Shown here: positions 32,074-40,829 of the stretch, one piece after another
Layout of the letters: every line of letters begins with the position of its first letter
How positions within the stretch are numbered: position 1 is the stretch's first letter
Assembly: GCF_030373245.1 (NCBI RefSeq)
Contig: NZ_JAUCZF010000007.1
Location: 62,001-126,000, forward strand
Reading direction: 5' to 3'
Length of the DNA stretch: 64,000 nt
Source: Hydrogenophaga sp.
GTDB taxonomy: Bacteria; Pseudomonadota; Gammaproteobacteria; Burkholderiales; Burkholderiaceae_C
Translations under genes and position numbers: made by a program
The notes under the pieces: generated by a model
The model's input: only the letters and a program-made list of their open reading frames with translations
Database searches by the model: none
Told to the model about the DNA's origin: nothing

Positions 32074-32889
32074 ATGAACCCGCTGCCGGCCTTCACCACA
32101 CTCGGCAGCGGCCCCACCGTGCTCATGCTGCACGGAATCGGCGGCGGTCATCGCGCGTTTGCTCCGCAGGTCGAAGCGCTGGCAAGCGCTGGCTACCGTG
32201 CGGTGGCCTGGGACATGCCGGGCTACGGCCGCAGCGCGCCGATTGAACCCTACACCTTCAAAGGCCTGGCGCAAAGTGCGCTCGATCTGATCGATGCGCT
32301 GCGCTGCGACAGCGTGACCCTGGTCGGCCACAGCATGGGCGGCATGGTGGCGCAGGAGCTGATCGCGCGCCGCCCCGACCGAGTCAACCGCCTGGTCCTG
32401 TGCGGCACCTCAGCAGCTTTCGGCAAGCGCACCGACGGCCGACTGGCCGAAGGCTGGGCGCAGCAGTTCGTGGCTCAGCGCACCGCGCCGCTCGATGCCG
32501 GTCAGACCATGGAGCAGATGGCACAGAAGCTGATTCCGCAAATGGTCGGTCCTGGCGCCTTGCCCGAGGGCCTTCGCCTGGCCGAGTTCTGCATGGGCAA
32601 CGTGCCGCCGTCCACCTACCGCCGAGCCCTGGATGCGCTGGTGACCTTCGATCGCCAGCACGCGCTGGCCGACATCCGCGTGCCCACACTGCTGATCGGC
32701 GGCGAGTTCGACCGCGTGGCGGCGCCCTCGGTGATGCAGCAGATGGCCGCGACCATTCCCCTGGCGCGGTACACCGAGCTCGCCGGCATGGGTCACCTGA
32801 TGAATCTTGAGGCGCCCGAGGCGTTTGACCAGTTGTTGCTCGACTTTTTGCGCGAGCCCATTCCCACCCACCGGCCTGACTTGCATTGA
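32074..32889 (+). CDS. Alpha/beta hydrolase, candidate N-formylmaleamate deformylase-like
   Basis: 271 residues from the ATG at 32074; an upstream ATG at 31988 opens a different, short frame in the repeat. Classical hydrolase fold: VLMLHGIGGGHRAF (oxyanion HG), nucleophile elbow VGHSMGGM with Ser87, Asp213 in GEFDRV and His241 in GMGHLMNLE. The size matches NicD, which deformylates the NicX product. The sequence is also compatible with enol-lactonase or carbon-carbon hydrolases; the neighbour supports NicD. It is 15 bases before the acyl-CoA-dehydrogenase-fold gene. Confidence 0.75.
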   Translation: MNPLPAFTTLGSGPTVLMLHGIGGGHRAFAPQVEALASAGYRAVAWDMPGYGRSAPIEPYTFKGLAQSALDLIDALRCDSVTLVGHSMGGMVAQELIARRPDRVNRLVLCGTSAAFGKRTDGRLAEGWAQQFVAQRTAPLDAGQTMEQMAQKLIPQMVGPGALPEGLRLAEFCMGNVPPSTYRRALDALVTFDRQHALADIRVPTLLIGGEFDRVAAPSVMQQMAATIPLARYTELAGMGHLMNLEAPEAFDQLLLDFLREPIPTHRPDLH

Positions 32890-32904
32890 GTCCAGGAGAC
32901 GCCC

Positions 32905-34176
32905 ATGAACGCACCGCTGCCTGCCACGACCACCGCTCTGGACTTCACCCCCGCCGTTGGCGACCTGGCCTTCACACCGCTGCAGCGCGAGCTGCTTGCC
33001 CAGGCCCATGCCCTGGGCCGCGACCGGTTCGCTGCTCGCGCCGCGCAGTGGGACCAGGAAGCCAGCTTTCCGTTCGCCAATTACGAGGACCTGCGCGACG
33101 CAGGCTTTCTGAGGCTTTGCGTGCCCACCAGCCATGGTGGCCTGGGAGCTGACTACGCCACCTACATGATGGTGGCGGCAGAGATCGGGCGCTTTTGCGG
33201 TGCGACCGCGCTCACCTGGAACATGCACATCTGCTCCACCATGTGGACCGGTGTGCTCGCCGATGGCATCCCCATGACCGATGCACAGCGCGCGGAACAC
33301 GCGGCACGGCGCGAACTGCACTTCCAGCGCATCGTGGACGACGGCGCGATCTATGCCCAGCCGTTCAGCGAAGGCACGGCTGCCGCAGCGGGCCGCGCGC
33401 CGTTCGGCACCACCGCGAAGAAGGTGGACGGCGGCTGGCTCATCAACGGCCGGAAGATCTGGGCCAGCCTGTCGGGCGCGGCCGACTACTACGGCATCCT
33501 CTGCACCGAAGACAAAGGTGACGACCTCCCCGATGCGCGCGACACGCTGTACATCAGCGTGCCGGCCAGCAGCGAGGGCTTCTCCATCAGTGGCGAATGG
33601 GACCCGATGGGCATGCGCGGGACCGTCAGCCGCAACCTCGCGTTCAAGGATGTGTTCGTGAGCGACGCCGAACAGCTCATGCCGCGCGGCATCTACTTCA
33701 AGGGCGCGCAGACCTGGCCGGCCATGTTCTTCACCCTCTCGCCCACCTACCTGGGCCTGGCCAACGCGGCCTACGACTTCACCGTGAGCTACCTGCGCGG
33801 TGAAGTGCCCGGCGAGCCACCAGTCAAGCGTCGCCAGTACCCGACCAAGCAGATCGCGGTGGCGCAGATGCGCATCCAGCTGGAGAACATGAAGAGCATC
33901 TTTGCCCGAGCCATCGGTGAGGCCAAGCCGAATCCGAGCAAAGATGAAAAGCTGCGCCTCTACGCGGCGCACTACAGCGTGATGGAGGGCGCCAACGACA
34001 TCGCGCGCCTGGCCATCCGGACTTGCGGCGGTCAGAGCATGATGAAACACCTGCCGCTGGAGCGCCTGTACCGAGACAGCCGTTGCGGTGCGCTGATGCT
34101 GCCCTGGACCGCCGAGCTCATTCTTGATCGCATGGGCCGCGAGACGCTGTACGAGGCCGGCGAAAAAGACGCCTGA
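32905..34176 (+). CDS. Acyl-CoA-dehydrogenase-fold flavoprotein, possible two-component monooxygenase
   Basis: 423 residues, start with CCAGGAG. N-terminal helical domain (QRELLAQAHALGRDRFAARAAQWDQ), middle beta domain with YAQPFSEGTAAAAG, and C-terminal helical domain with RTCGGQSMMKHLPLERLYRDSRC. The usual catalytic Glu site of the YEGT type near the C-terminus is replaced by LPWTAELILDRMG, so classical dehydrogenation is doubtful. Flavin-dependent monooxygenases of the DszC/HpaB-like group share the fold and lack that Glu. A flavin reductase is divergently encoded at 30208. Substrate unknown; a hydroxylase preparing a pyridine-type ring is the working idea. Confidence 0.7.
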   Translation: MNAPLPATTTALDFTPAVGDLAFTPLQRELLAQAHALGRDRFAARAAQWDQEASFPFANYEDLRDAGFLRLCVPTSHGGLGADYATYMMVAAEIGRFCGATALTWNMHICSTMWTGVLADGIPMTDAQRAEHAARRELHFQRIVDDGAIYAQPFSEGTAAAAGRAPFGTTAKKVDGGWLINGRKIWASLSGAADYYGILCTEDKGDDLPDARDTLYISVPASSEGFSISGEWDPMGMRGTVSRNLAFKDVFVSDAEQLMPRGIYFKGAQTWPAMFFTLSPTYLGLANAAYDFTVSYLRGEVPGEPPVKRRQYPTKQIAVAQMRIQLENMKSIFARAIGEAKPNPSKDEKLRLYAAHYSVMEGANDIARLAIRTCGGQSMMKHLPLERLYRDSRCGALMLPWTAELILDRMGRETLYEAGEKDA

Positions 34177-34251
34177 TGGAAGAGGCCTTCGGTGGTCATG
34201 TGGTGGGTCGCGCCAGCGTCCGTCGGGTGACGGGGCTTGCCGGCCGGTCTC

Positions 34252-34257
34252 TAGAAT
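34252..34257 (+). promoter_or_regulatory. Candidate -10 element before the M14 peptidase gene
   Basis: TAGAAT ends six bases before the ATG at 34264; no Shine-Dalgarno is visible, so a leaderless transcript is possible. No clear -35. Confidence 0.35.
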
Positions 34258-34263
34258 GTCGGA

Positions 34264-35181
34264 ATGCCCTTCTTGTTCTCCCTGACCCGAGGCGCCGGCT
34301 TGCTGGCGCTGGCTGCCCTGTTGTTGCCCCTGGGGGCAGCGGCTCGCGTCGCGACCGGGCCGGGTCATCCGCTGGCCGACGTGGTCGGCAGCGGTCCGTG
34401 TCAGGAGTTTGTTGCTCGACTGCCCAATGTGAAATCGCAGCTGTGTGCCGATGCCCATCTGCTGCCCACCGTGGGTCGCTCGGTGCAGGGTCGCACGCTC
34501 TACTACCGCGATGTGGTGGCACCCGACGCGAAGATTCGCGTGCTCGTGGTCGGCGCCATGCATGGCGACGAGCTTTCCTCGGCTTCGCTGGCGTTGCACT
34601 GGATCCAGCGTGCGCTGGAGACCCCGTCCAACGCGCACTGGCGCTTCATCCCCGCGCTCAACCCCGACGGTTTGATGATGCGCCCGGCGCGTCGCATGAA
34701 CGCGCGCGGCGTCGACCTCAATCGCAACTTTCCCACGCCCAACTGGGCCCGTGACGCCAAAATCTACTGGGAACAGCGCACCCGCAAGGACCCGCGCCGC
34801 TGGCCCGGTCCGAGTCCGCTGTCCGAGCCGGAGTCTCGTTACCTGCACGATGAGATGCAGCGCTTCCAGCCGCATCTCATCGTGAGCATCCATGCGCCTT
34901 ACGGGGTGCTCGACTTCGACGGGCCGGGCACGCCGCCGCCCAAGCTGGGTCGGCTGTATCTCGATCAAGTCGGTATCTTTCCCGGCAGCCTGGGCAACTA
35001 TGGAGGCGTTCACAAAGGCATGCCGGTGGTCACCATCGAATTGCCCAGTGCCTTCCGCACGCCGCTGGACGCCGAGATTCGCCAGATGTGGCTGGACCTG
35101 TTGCGGTGGATGAGCGAGCGCGTGGTGCCCGAAGACAACTCGCCGCGCGTGGTGCCGGTGCGGGTGAAAACAACCGGCTGA
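34264..35181 (+). CDS. Secreted M14-family zinc carboxypeptidase (MpaA-like)
   Basis: 305 residues with an N-terminal signal peptide (about 1-27, LLALAALLLPLGAAARVA). Zinc ligands of the carboxypeptidase A fold: His100 and Glu103 in GAMHGDE, His210 in SIHAPYG. NRNF (Asn153-Phe156) binds the substrate carboxylate, and Glu259 in TIELPS is the catalytic base. NPDGLMM and ARGVDLNRNFP are typical of gamma-D-glutamyl-diaminopimelate peptidases that recycle murein peptides. Substrate class is inferred from resemblance. The ATG follows a -10-like box with no leader. Confidence 0.87.
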   Translation: MPFLFSLTRGAGLLALAALLLPLGAAARVATGPGHPLADVVGSGPCQEFVARLPNVKSQLCADAHLLPTVGRSVQGRTLYYRDVVAPDAKIRVLVVGAMHGDELSSASLALHWIQRALETPSNAHWRFIPALNPDGLMMRPARRMNARGVDLNRNFPTPNWARDAKIYWEQRTRKDPRRWPGPSPLSEPESRYLHDEMQRFQPHLIVSIHAPYGVLDFDGPGTPPPKLGRLYLDQVGIFPGSLGNYGGVHKGMPVVTIELPSAFRTPLDAEIRQMWLDLLRWMSERVVPEDNSPRVVPVRVKTTG

Positions 35182-35203
35182 CAGGCGGCGCGCGGTGCGC
35201 TGC

Positions 35204-36544
35204 TCAGGCGCGCTGCGAGACCAGGCCCGAAGCGCTGCGAGTGCGGGCTGGTGAGGGCATGCCGGCAAACCCGAAGTCCATCGCTGGGACTTCGCCGCTG
35301 ATGAGTTCCGCCAGTGCCTTGCCCGAACCGGCTCCGTGGGTCCAGCCCAGCGTGCCGTGCCCAGCGTTGATCCAGAGTTTGCCCAGTCGGGTGCGCCCGA
35401 TCAGCGGGATGTTGGTCGGCGTGGCGGGGCGCAGGCCGGTCCAGAACTGCGGGTCGCCGCCTTCTTCAGGCGTGCGCGTGTCGGCCACGCCAGGAAACAC
35501 CTGTTCGATGCGGCGCACCAGCATCGCACAGCGCTTTTTCGCCAGCGGTGTATCCAGGGCCAGGTCGAAACCGCCCAGCTCGATGGTGCCGGCCACGCGA
35601 AGCTGGTTGCCCAGACGCGACATGGCGATCTTGTAGGCGTCGTCGATCATGCTGACTTGTGGCGCCTGCTCGGGCTTGAGCAGGGGCAGCGTGGCGCTGT
35701 AGCCCTTGCCCGGGTAGATCGGTACCCGCAGCCCGACCGACTTCAGCAGTGGCGTGGTGTACGAGCCGCAAGCGACCACAAACGCATCGGCCTGAAGCGC
35801 CCGCGCCTGGCCGGTAATCTGGTCGCGCACGCGCACTTGGCGGATCTGGCGCCCATCGCTGTCCAGTTGCTCGATGTCGTGGCGCCACAGCAACTGAGCG
35901 CCGCGCCGGTCACACAGCTTGGCCAGCTGCTGGCTGAATACGCGCGCATCGCCCGATTCGTCTGACGGCGTGTAGGTGCCGCCCACGATCTGCTCTGCGT
36001 AGCGGGCCAGCGCCGGTTCGATGCGCAGCAGCTCGGCGCGGTCGATCACCCGGCGCTTGACGCCAAATTTCTGCATCACTGCCGCGGCGTCGGCGGCACC
36101 GTCGAACGACTTCTGATCGCTGTAATAGTGCGCGATGCCGCGTTCCAGCCGGTGGTATTCGATGCCGGTTTCGGCCACCAGGTCTTTCAGCGCGGCGTGG
36201 CTGTAGGAGCCCAGCGCCACCAGTTGCGACACGTTTCGTTCAAACGCCGCATCGTTGCACTGGCCAAGGAACTCCATGCCCCAGCGCCACTGAGCGGGAT
36301 CGATCTGCGGGCGAAACAGCAGCGGTGAGGTGGCAGAGAACATCCATTTCAGCGCCTTGAGCGGCGCTTCCCGGTTGGCCCAGGGCTCGCAGTAGCTGAC
36401 CGAAATCTGCGCTGCATTGGCAAAGCTGGTTTCCAGCGCCGCATCGCGCTGACGGTCCACCAGGGTCACCGTGTGCCCGCGTTGCAGCAGATGCCAGGCG
36501 GTGCTCACGCCGATGATGCCGGCTCCGAGAACGACGACGTTCAT
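35204..36544 (-). CDS. dadA: D-amino-acid dehydrogenase small subunit
   Basis: 446 residues. FAD motif GAGIIGVSTAWHLLQRGHTVTLVDR (Gly7, 9, 12). Family text: SYCEPWANREAPLKALKWMF, DESGDARVFSQQLAKLC, VVACGSYTTPLL, GYSATLPL, PTNIPLIGRTRLGKLWINAGHGTLGWTHGAGSGKALAELISG. Oxidises D-amino acids, mainly D-alanine, feeding electrons to the respiratory chain. It is divergent from an ArgP-like LysR gene, separated by about 150 bases, so control by that regulator is plausible. Confidence 0.93.
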   Translation of the reverse strand: MNVVVLGAGIIGVSTAWHLLQRGHTVTLVDRQRDAALETSFANAAQISVSYCEPWANREAPLKALKWMFSATSPLLFRPQIDPAQWRWGMEFLGQCNDAAFERNVSQLVALGSYSHAALKDLVAETGIEYHRLERGIAHYYSDQKSFDGAADAAAVMQKFGVKRRVIDRAELLRIEPALARYAEQIVGGTYTPSDESGDARVFSQQLAKLCDRRGAQLLWRHDIEQLDSDGRQIRQVRVRDQITGQARALQADAFVVACGSYTTPLLKSVGLRVPIYPGKGYSATLPLLKPEQAPQVSMIDDAYKIAMSRLGNQLRVAGTIELGGFDLALDTPLAKKRCAMLVRRIEQVFPGVADTRTPEEGGDPQFWTGLRPATPTNIPLIGRTRLGKLWINAGHGTLGWTHGAGSGKALAELISGEVPAMDFGFAGMPSPARTRSASGLVSQRA

Positions 36545-36697
36545 GTTGTGCTCCTGCGCTTGTGATGTTGATGCATGCGCGCAGTATGGAAAAAACCCCG
36601 CTTCAAGTGAAGCTGGATGAAACTAAAATCGGAAAGATCAGCGCAGCTAATGAGTATTCTGGCGACTTCGCCGGGGCTGACGCGTGGAGAGCCCGAC

Positions 36698-37627
36698 GTG
36701 AGCACGTTCGATCCCGACGCCCTGGAATGCCTGGCCGCCATCGTGGAAGAGGGCGGGTTCGAGCGCGCGGCGCAGCGCCTGTCCATCACCCAGTCCGCCG
36801 TGTCGCAGCGCCTTCGTGCGCTGGAAGCCCAGGTGGGCACCGTGCTGATCGTGCGAAGCCGCCCGCTCAAGCCCACCGCGGCCGGCCAGCTCATGATCAA
36901 GCACGCCAAGATGATGCGGCTGCTGCGCGCCGATCTGGACAAAGACCTCAAGGAGCTGGCCCCCAGCTCGGCCGGCCAATCGCGCGAGGATGAGCGCATT
37001 TCGGTGGCCATCAACGCCGACAGCATCGCCACCTGGGCTTTGCCCGCCCTCGACCCACTGGCTCAGGGTGGTTTGCCGATCGAAATCATCACCGACGATC
37101 AGGAAGTCACCCACGAGTGGTTGCGCGAGGGGCAGGTGCTGGGCTGCGTCACCTCGCTTGGCCAGGCGCTGCGGGGTTGCAAGATGGAGTCGCTTGGGGG
37201 CATGGACTATGTGCTGGTGTCGTCGGCCAGCTTTGCGCGCGAGCACTGTCCGAAAGGGATCAACGAGCACAATTTCCACCACTTTCCCTACGTGGCGTTC
37301 AACCGCAAGGACCAGCTGCAGCATCTGTTCGTGACCCAGGCCTTCGGGCTGCCGCGTGTCGTGTTGCGCCAGCGCTTCGTGCCGTCCAGCGAGGGCCAGG
37401 TGCGCGCGGTAAAGGCCGGCTGGGGGGTGAGCGTGTTGCCCGAGCTGCAGGTGCGCGAACGGCTGGAACGAGGTGAACTGGTCAATCTCGTGCCACGCCA
37501 CGCCTTGCGCGTGGCCTTGTACTGGCACTGCTGGAACCTGAGCTCGGACGTGCTCGACACCCTCAGCCGTGCGCTGCGCGAGGCAGCTGGCCGCGCCTTG
37601 CACCCGCCGGCGGTGAAAGGCCCATGA
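36698..37627 (+). CDS. LysR-family regulator, ArgP (IciA)/LysG type
   Basis: 309 residues from a GTG at 36698, which has GGAGAG seven bases upstream; a longer frame from 36617 adds 27 residues unlike the family. Helix-turn-helix near the N-terminus (VEEGGFERAAQRLSITQSAVSQRLRALEAQVG). Marks of ArgP: IAINADSIATWALPAL, GGLPIEIITDDQEVTHEWLREGQVLGCVTS, and VKAGWGVSVLPELQV. ArgP senses lysine and arginine and activates argO-type exporters; here the divergent gene is dadA rather than an exporter. A strong hairpin follows the stop. Confidence 0.85.
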   Translation: MSTFDPDALECLAAIVEEGGFERAAQRLSITQSAVSQRLRALEAQVGTVLIVRSRPLKPTAAGQLMIKHAKMMRLLRADLDKDLKELAPSSAGQSREDERISVAINADSIATWALPALDPLAQGGLPIEIITDDQEVTHEWLREGQVLGCVTSLGQALRGCKMESLGGMDYVLVSSASFAREHCPKGINEHNFHHFPYVAFNRKDQLQHLFVTQAFGLPRVVLRQRFVPSSEGQVRAVKAGWGVSVLPELQVRERLERGELVNLVPRHALRVALYWHCWNLSSDVLDTLSRALREAAGRALHPPAVKGP

Positions 37628-37653
37628 AAAAGCCCCGCTGTGCGGGGCTTTTT
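37627..37653. terminator. Rho-independent terminator, bidirectional
   Basis: AAAAAGCCCCGC-TGT-GCGGGGCTTTTT, a perfect 12-base stem directly at the stop of the ArgP-like gene and before the convergent fasciclin gene. Confidence 0.92.
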
Positions 37654-37670
37654 CTGGTCAGCTGAGTGGC

Positions 37671-38126
37671 TTACTTCGGCATCACCACGGTGTCGATCAC
37701 ATGGATCACGCCGTTGTCGGCCACGATGTCGGTCGCGGTGACCTTGGCCTTGTCGACCATCACGCCACCGGTGGTGGAGATGGTCAGCATGCTGCCCTGC
37801 ACGGTCTTGACCTGACCGGCCTTGACGTCCTTGGCCATCACTTTGCCAGGCACCACGTGGTAGGTCAGCACGGCGGTCAGCTTGGCCTTGTCTTTCAGCA
37901 GCGCGTCCAGGTCGGCCTTGGGCACTTTGGCAAAGGCTTCATCGGTGGGCGCGAACACGGTGAACGGGCCGGGGCCCTTCAGCGTGTCCACCAGGCCTGC
38001 GGCCGTCAACGCGGTCGCCAGGGTCTTGAAGTTGCCGGCGGCCACAGCCGTGTCGACGATGTCCTTGGCGTAGGCCGAGGTCATGGCGCCGAGGGTGATG
38101 AGGGAAGCGATAAGGGTCTTTTTCAT
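37671..38126 (-). CDS. Secreted single-domain fasciclin protein
   Basis: 151 residues from the ATG at 38126 (TTGGAG six bases upstream). Signal peptide about 20 residues (SAYA before KDIV). Fasciclin H1 and H2 motifs: [18 protein letters not shown] and [11 protein letters not shown], ending [22 protein letters not shown] text. Fasciclin domains mediate adhesion or ligand binding at the cell surface. A longer two-domain fasciclin lipoprotein lies 106 bases upstream on the same strand. Confidence 0.9.
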   Translation of the reverse strand: MKKTLIASLITLGAMTSAYAKDIVDTAVAAGNFKTLATALTAAGLVDTLKGPGPFTVFAPTDEAFAKVPKADLDALLKDKAKLTAVLTYHVVPGKVMAKDVKAGQVKTVQGSMLTISTTGGVMVDKAKVTATDIVADNGVIHVIDTVVMPK

Positions 38127-38232
38127 GATGAACTCCAATAGGAAGGTTGGTTGAGGAAAGTAACTGACAGGGAAATGATTGGTTGTCAGGAAAGACTGGA
38201 AGCAGGTCGCAAGACGGTTGCCGTATTTGGGT

Positions 38233-39216
38233 TCACAGGCTGGGGATAAGCACTTTGTCGATGACATGGATCACGCCGTTGCTGGCCCGCACATCGACGG
38301 CCACGATATTGGCGGCCGTCATGGTCGTGTCCGTGATGGTGGCAATTGCCGGCGCTGTTGCGTTGTTGTTGATCGTGATGGTTTGAGTCGCTGCGGTCGG
38401 GACAGGCGTCCCGAACACCGGGCCGAGAGCGGATGACAACACCTGGGAGGGCAGCACGTGGTAGGTCAGCACGGTTGACAGCTGAGCCGTGGACAGGCCT
38501 GCCACTGTGCTGGCGATGGCAGCGAATGCAGCGTTCACAGGCGCAAAGACCGTGAGGCTGGAAGAAGGAGCGCTCAGCGTACTGACCAGACCCGCGCTGA
38601 CAACCGCGCCCACCAACGAGGAGAAAGCGGGGTTCAGCTGAGCCATTTGCACGATGTTCAGCACGCCTGGTGGCACCAGGACCTTGTTGATCACATGAAC
38701 CACGCCATTGCTGGCTTCGATATCAGGTGTGGTCACCGTGGCGGTGGTCAGGAGCGCATCGGTCAGCTGAACGCCGCTGCTCAGAGCCAGCGTGAGAGGC
38801 GCGCTTGCGCCTTCGAATTCATACAAGGTGGGCAGGCTGCCCGCGACGAGTCCGCTCGAGAGATTTCGACCTACCACGACGTGGTAAGTGAGCACCGAGG
38901 CCAGGGCGCTTGCGGGGAGTGCAGCCACGAGAGCAGGGCCATCGGTCAGACCGAGGGCAGTGGCCGCCGCGTCAAACGCTGCATTGGTGGGGGCGAACAC
39001 CGTCAGCAGGTCGGTGCCGCTGAGTGCACCAGCCAGGTCGGCTTTGACCACTGCGGCGACCAGCGTGCTGAACTGGGCATTGGCCTGGGCGATTTCAACG
39101 ATGTTCTGTTGAGCGGCCGCGGGGGATTCGTCGTCGCCGCCGCCGCAAGCAGCGAGCAGGCCGGTGGCGGCAGCAGCCGCAGAGGTCAGCAGGAGGGTTC
39201 GGCGGTTAAAGGGCAT
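38233..39216 (-). CDS. Two-domain fasciclin lipoprotein
   Basis: 327 residues. N-terminal RR followed by a hydrophobic run and lipobox GLLAACGGG (lipid-Cys at about residue 24), so outer-membrane or surface anchored. Two fasciclin domains: [17 protein letters not shown] with [10 protein letters not shown] and [12 protein letters not shown] (about 40-165), then [14 protein letters not shown] with [10 protein letters not shown] and [12 protein letters not shown] (about 175-325). It ends in IPSL. Upstream is a TetR gene in the divergent direction. Confidence 0.9.
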   Translation of the reverse strand: MPFNRRTLLLTSAAAAATGLLAACGGGDDESPAAAQQNIVEIAQANAQFSTLVAAVVKADLAGALSGTDLLTVFAPTNAAFDAAATALGLTDGPALVAALPASALASVLTYHVVVGRNLSSGLVAGSLPTLYEFEGASAPLTLALSSGVQLTDALLTTATVTTPDIEASNGVVHVINKVLVPPGVLNIVQMAQLNPAFSSLVGAVVSAGLVSTLSAPSSSLTVFAPVNAAFAAIASTVAGLSTAQLSTVLTYHVLPSQVLSSALGPVFGTPVPTAATQTITINNNATAPAIATITDTTMTAANIVAVDVRASNGVIHVIDKVLIPSL

Positions 39217-39383
39217 GGCGTTGTCCTAAATGAAATGAAGTTGAAGGAGATCCGTCTGAAGGCCAGGGATGACTGCATGGCGGCGTGTGAAACATCACAG
39301 TCAAAAACTCTACAGGCTGAATAATAATCCTGAAAGACTGAAATGTGACTGAAGAGTATGTAACGATACTTATCAGTGGGGTT

Positions 39384-39401
39384 ATCGACTTCAAGGTCGA
39401 T
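39384..39401. promoter_or_regulatory. Inverted repeat before the TetR gene
   Basis: ATCGAC-TTCAAG-GTCGAT, perfect 6-base arms, in the region between the fasciclin lipoprotein and the TetR gene. A possible autoregulatory operator; not tested. Confidence 0.4.
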
Positions 39402-39440
39402 TTCTGGCACAATTCATGCTGTTCATTACCTTGGTGTGCC

Positions 39441-40079
39441 ATGTCCAGCGCCGTCCTGAATTCCCCCATCGCGTCCGCCCCCAAACGCAGCTTTCGTGAG
39501 CAAATGCACCTTGCGCGGGAGGACGCCATCGTTTCCGCCGTGAATCGGCTGTTGGCCGAGAAGGGCTTTGAGGCGATGACGGTGGACGAGGTGGCGGCCG
39601 AGGTGGGCATCGCCAAGGCCAGCCTCTACAAACACTTTCCCAGCAAGGAAGATCTGGCGGCCGCTGCCATGGTGCGCGTCATGGATCGGGCGCGCGCCTT
39701 TCTGGACAGCCTGGATACCACCTTGCCCGCCGCGGTTCTGCTTCAGGCGGTGGCGCGCTGGACCATGGAAGTGCAGTTGGCGGGCGAAATGCCTTCGCTG
39801 CCAAGCGAAAACTCCAGCCTGCGGGCAGCGCTCACCACGAACAAGCCTTACGTCGATGGCCTGATGGACGTGAGTGAGCGTTTGGGGCGCTGGATCGAAC
39901 AAGCGCAGGCCGACGGCAGCATCAACCCCAAATTGCCGCCGATCGCCGTGCTCTACACCTTGTATGCGCGGGCCTGCGACCCGGTGCTGGGCTTTCTCAA
40001 GGGCTCTGGTCTGTACACCAGCGAGCAGATCATCGAGATGGTGCTGGGGAGCTGCTTCGACGGCCTGCGCACCAGATAA
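39441..40079 (+). CDS. TetR-family transcriptional regulator
   Basis: 212 residues from the ATG at 39441 (MSSAVLNSP); 32 upstream codons look unlike the family. DNA-binding helix-turn-helix near residues 28-62: VSAVNRLLAEKGFEAMTVDEVAAEVGIAKASLYKHFPSKEDL. The remainder is the variable ligand-binding domain. Ligand and target genes unknown; the divergent fasciclin genes and its own promoter are candidates. A gene-end repeat begins at its stop codon. Confidence 0.9.
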   Translation: MSSAVLNSPIASAPKRSFREQMHLAREDAIVSAVNRLLAEKGFEAMTVDEVAAEVGIAKASLYKHFPSKEDLAAAAMVRVMDRARAFLDSLDTTLPAAVLLQAVARWTMEVQLAGEMPSLPSENSSLRAALTTNKPYVDGLMDVSERLGRWIEQAQADGSINPKLPPIAVLYTLYARACDPVLGFLKGSGLYTSEQIIEMVLGSCFDGLRTR

Positions 40080-40143
40080 CCCCCTGCGCCGCCTGCGGCG
40101 TCACCCTCAGGGGGCGGCACTGGCCGACTGTCGGAGCCAGATC
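40080..40143 (+). repeat. C-rich gene-end repeat, family 1, copy E
   Basis: Starts right at the stop of the TetR gene (TAA then CCCCTGCGCCGCCTGCGGCG, TCAGGGGGCGG). Faces copy F, 97 bases away, in inverted orientation. Confidence 0.65.
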
Positions 40144-40240
40144 GGGAGTGCCCTGAATCGAGACATGGCGCGCCGCAGAGGGTCGGTTTCAAATGCATTT
40201 CCTCGGCACGTCCGGAGCGGGATGTCGCTAAACCAGAACG

Positions 40241-40315
40241 CCGTGGAACCGGCGTTGCCGGGCCACCAGCGTTGCCCCTTTGGGGGATGACGGCGAAGCC
40301 GGCGCGGGGGGAGCG
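40241..40315 (-). repeat. C-rich gene-end repeat, family 1, copy F
   Basis: On the minus strand it begins six bases after the stop of the universal stress gene at 40322: CCCCCCGCGCCGGCTTCGCC, then TCCCCCAAAGGGG and GGCCCGGCAACGCCGGTTCC. With copy E it forms an inverted pair between convergent genes. Confidence 0.65.
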
Positions 40316-40321
40316 GTGACG

Positions 40322-40744
40322 TTACCGCACCAAAAGCACCGGCACCTTGCAGTGCGCCAGCACCTGGGTTGCCACGGAGCCCATGACCAGGTTGCCCAGG
40401 GCGCTGTGGCCATGGGAGCCCATCATGACGAGGTCGAACTTGCCGGCTTCGGCGCCCTTGGCGATCATCTCGCCAGCCGAACCCACCTTGTGGACGACCT
40501 TGGGGTTCATGCCGTGCCGCTGCAGAAATTTCACCACCGGCGCGGTGATCTTCTCGGCTTCGTCAGCGTAGTAGCCATCGGCAATGTCCTTGCCCACGGC
40601 GGCGCGAGCCCTTGGTGGCAGGGGCGACTGCACGGTGAAGAGCGTGAAATCGTTGTCGGCGCCAAACACCTCCTCATGGGTCGTGAGATAGGCCAGCATT
40701 TTTTTGGTGTAGGTGCTGCCATCGACAGCGAGCAGGATTTTCAT
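40322..40744 (-). CDS. UspA-family universal stress protein (first)
   Basis: 140 residues. Starts MKILLAVDGSTYTKKML, with the ATP-binding signature G-xx-G-x9-G-S as GSHGHSALGNLVMGS near residues 109-123 and the closing strand VPVLLVR. Binds nucleotide and helps survival under stress in many bacteria. The next gene upstream on this strand is a metallophosphoesterase, then a second universal stress gene. Confidence 0.92.
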   Translation of the reverse strand: MKILLAVDGSTYTKKMLAYLTTHEEVFGADNDFTLFTVQSPLPPRARAAVGKDIADGYYADEAEKITAPVVKFLQRHGMNPKVVHKVGSAGEMIAKGAEAGKFDLVMMGSHGHSALGNLVMGSVATQVLAHCKVPVLLVR

Positions 40745-40829
40745 GGTGCTTCTCCTCGTGGTTGGGGTGATGTTTTCAGTTTACGGCCATCCGGGGGGCA
40801 GACCTTGCGCTGGCGCAAGCGGCGCTCGC

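Noticed and set aside
31988..32075. Short open frame MNGHSARPPQ... between the NicX-like and NicD-like genes
   Set aside because: It is the translation of the family 2 repeat, in another frame from the hydrolase, and ends over the hydrolase start.
39288..39305. Additional parS-like GTGAAACATCAC near 39288
   Set aside because: Only one half-site is present and it is not palindromic.
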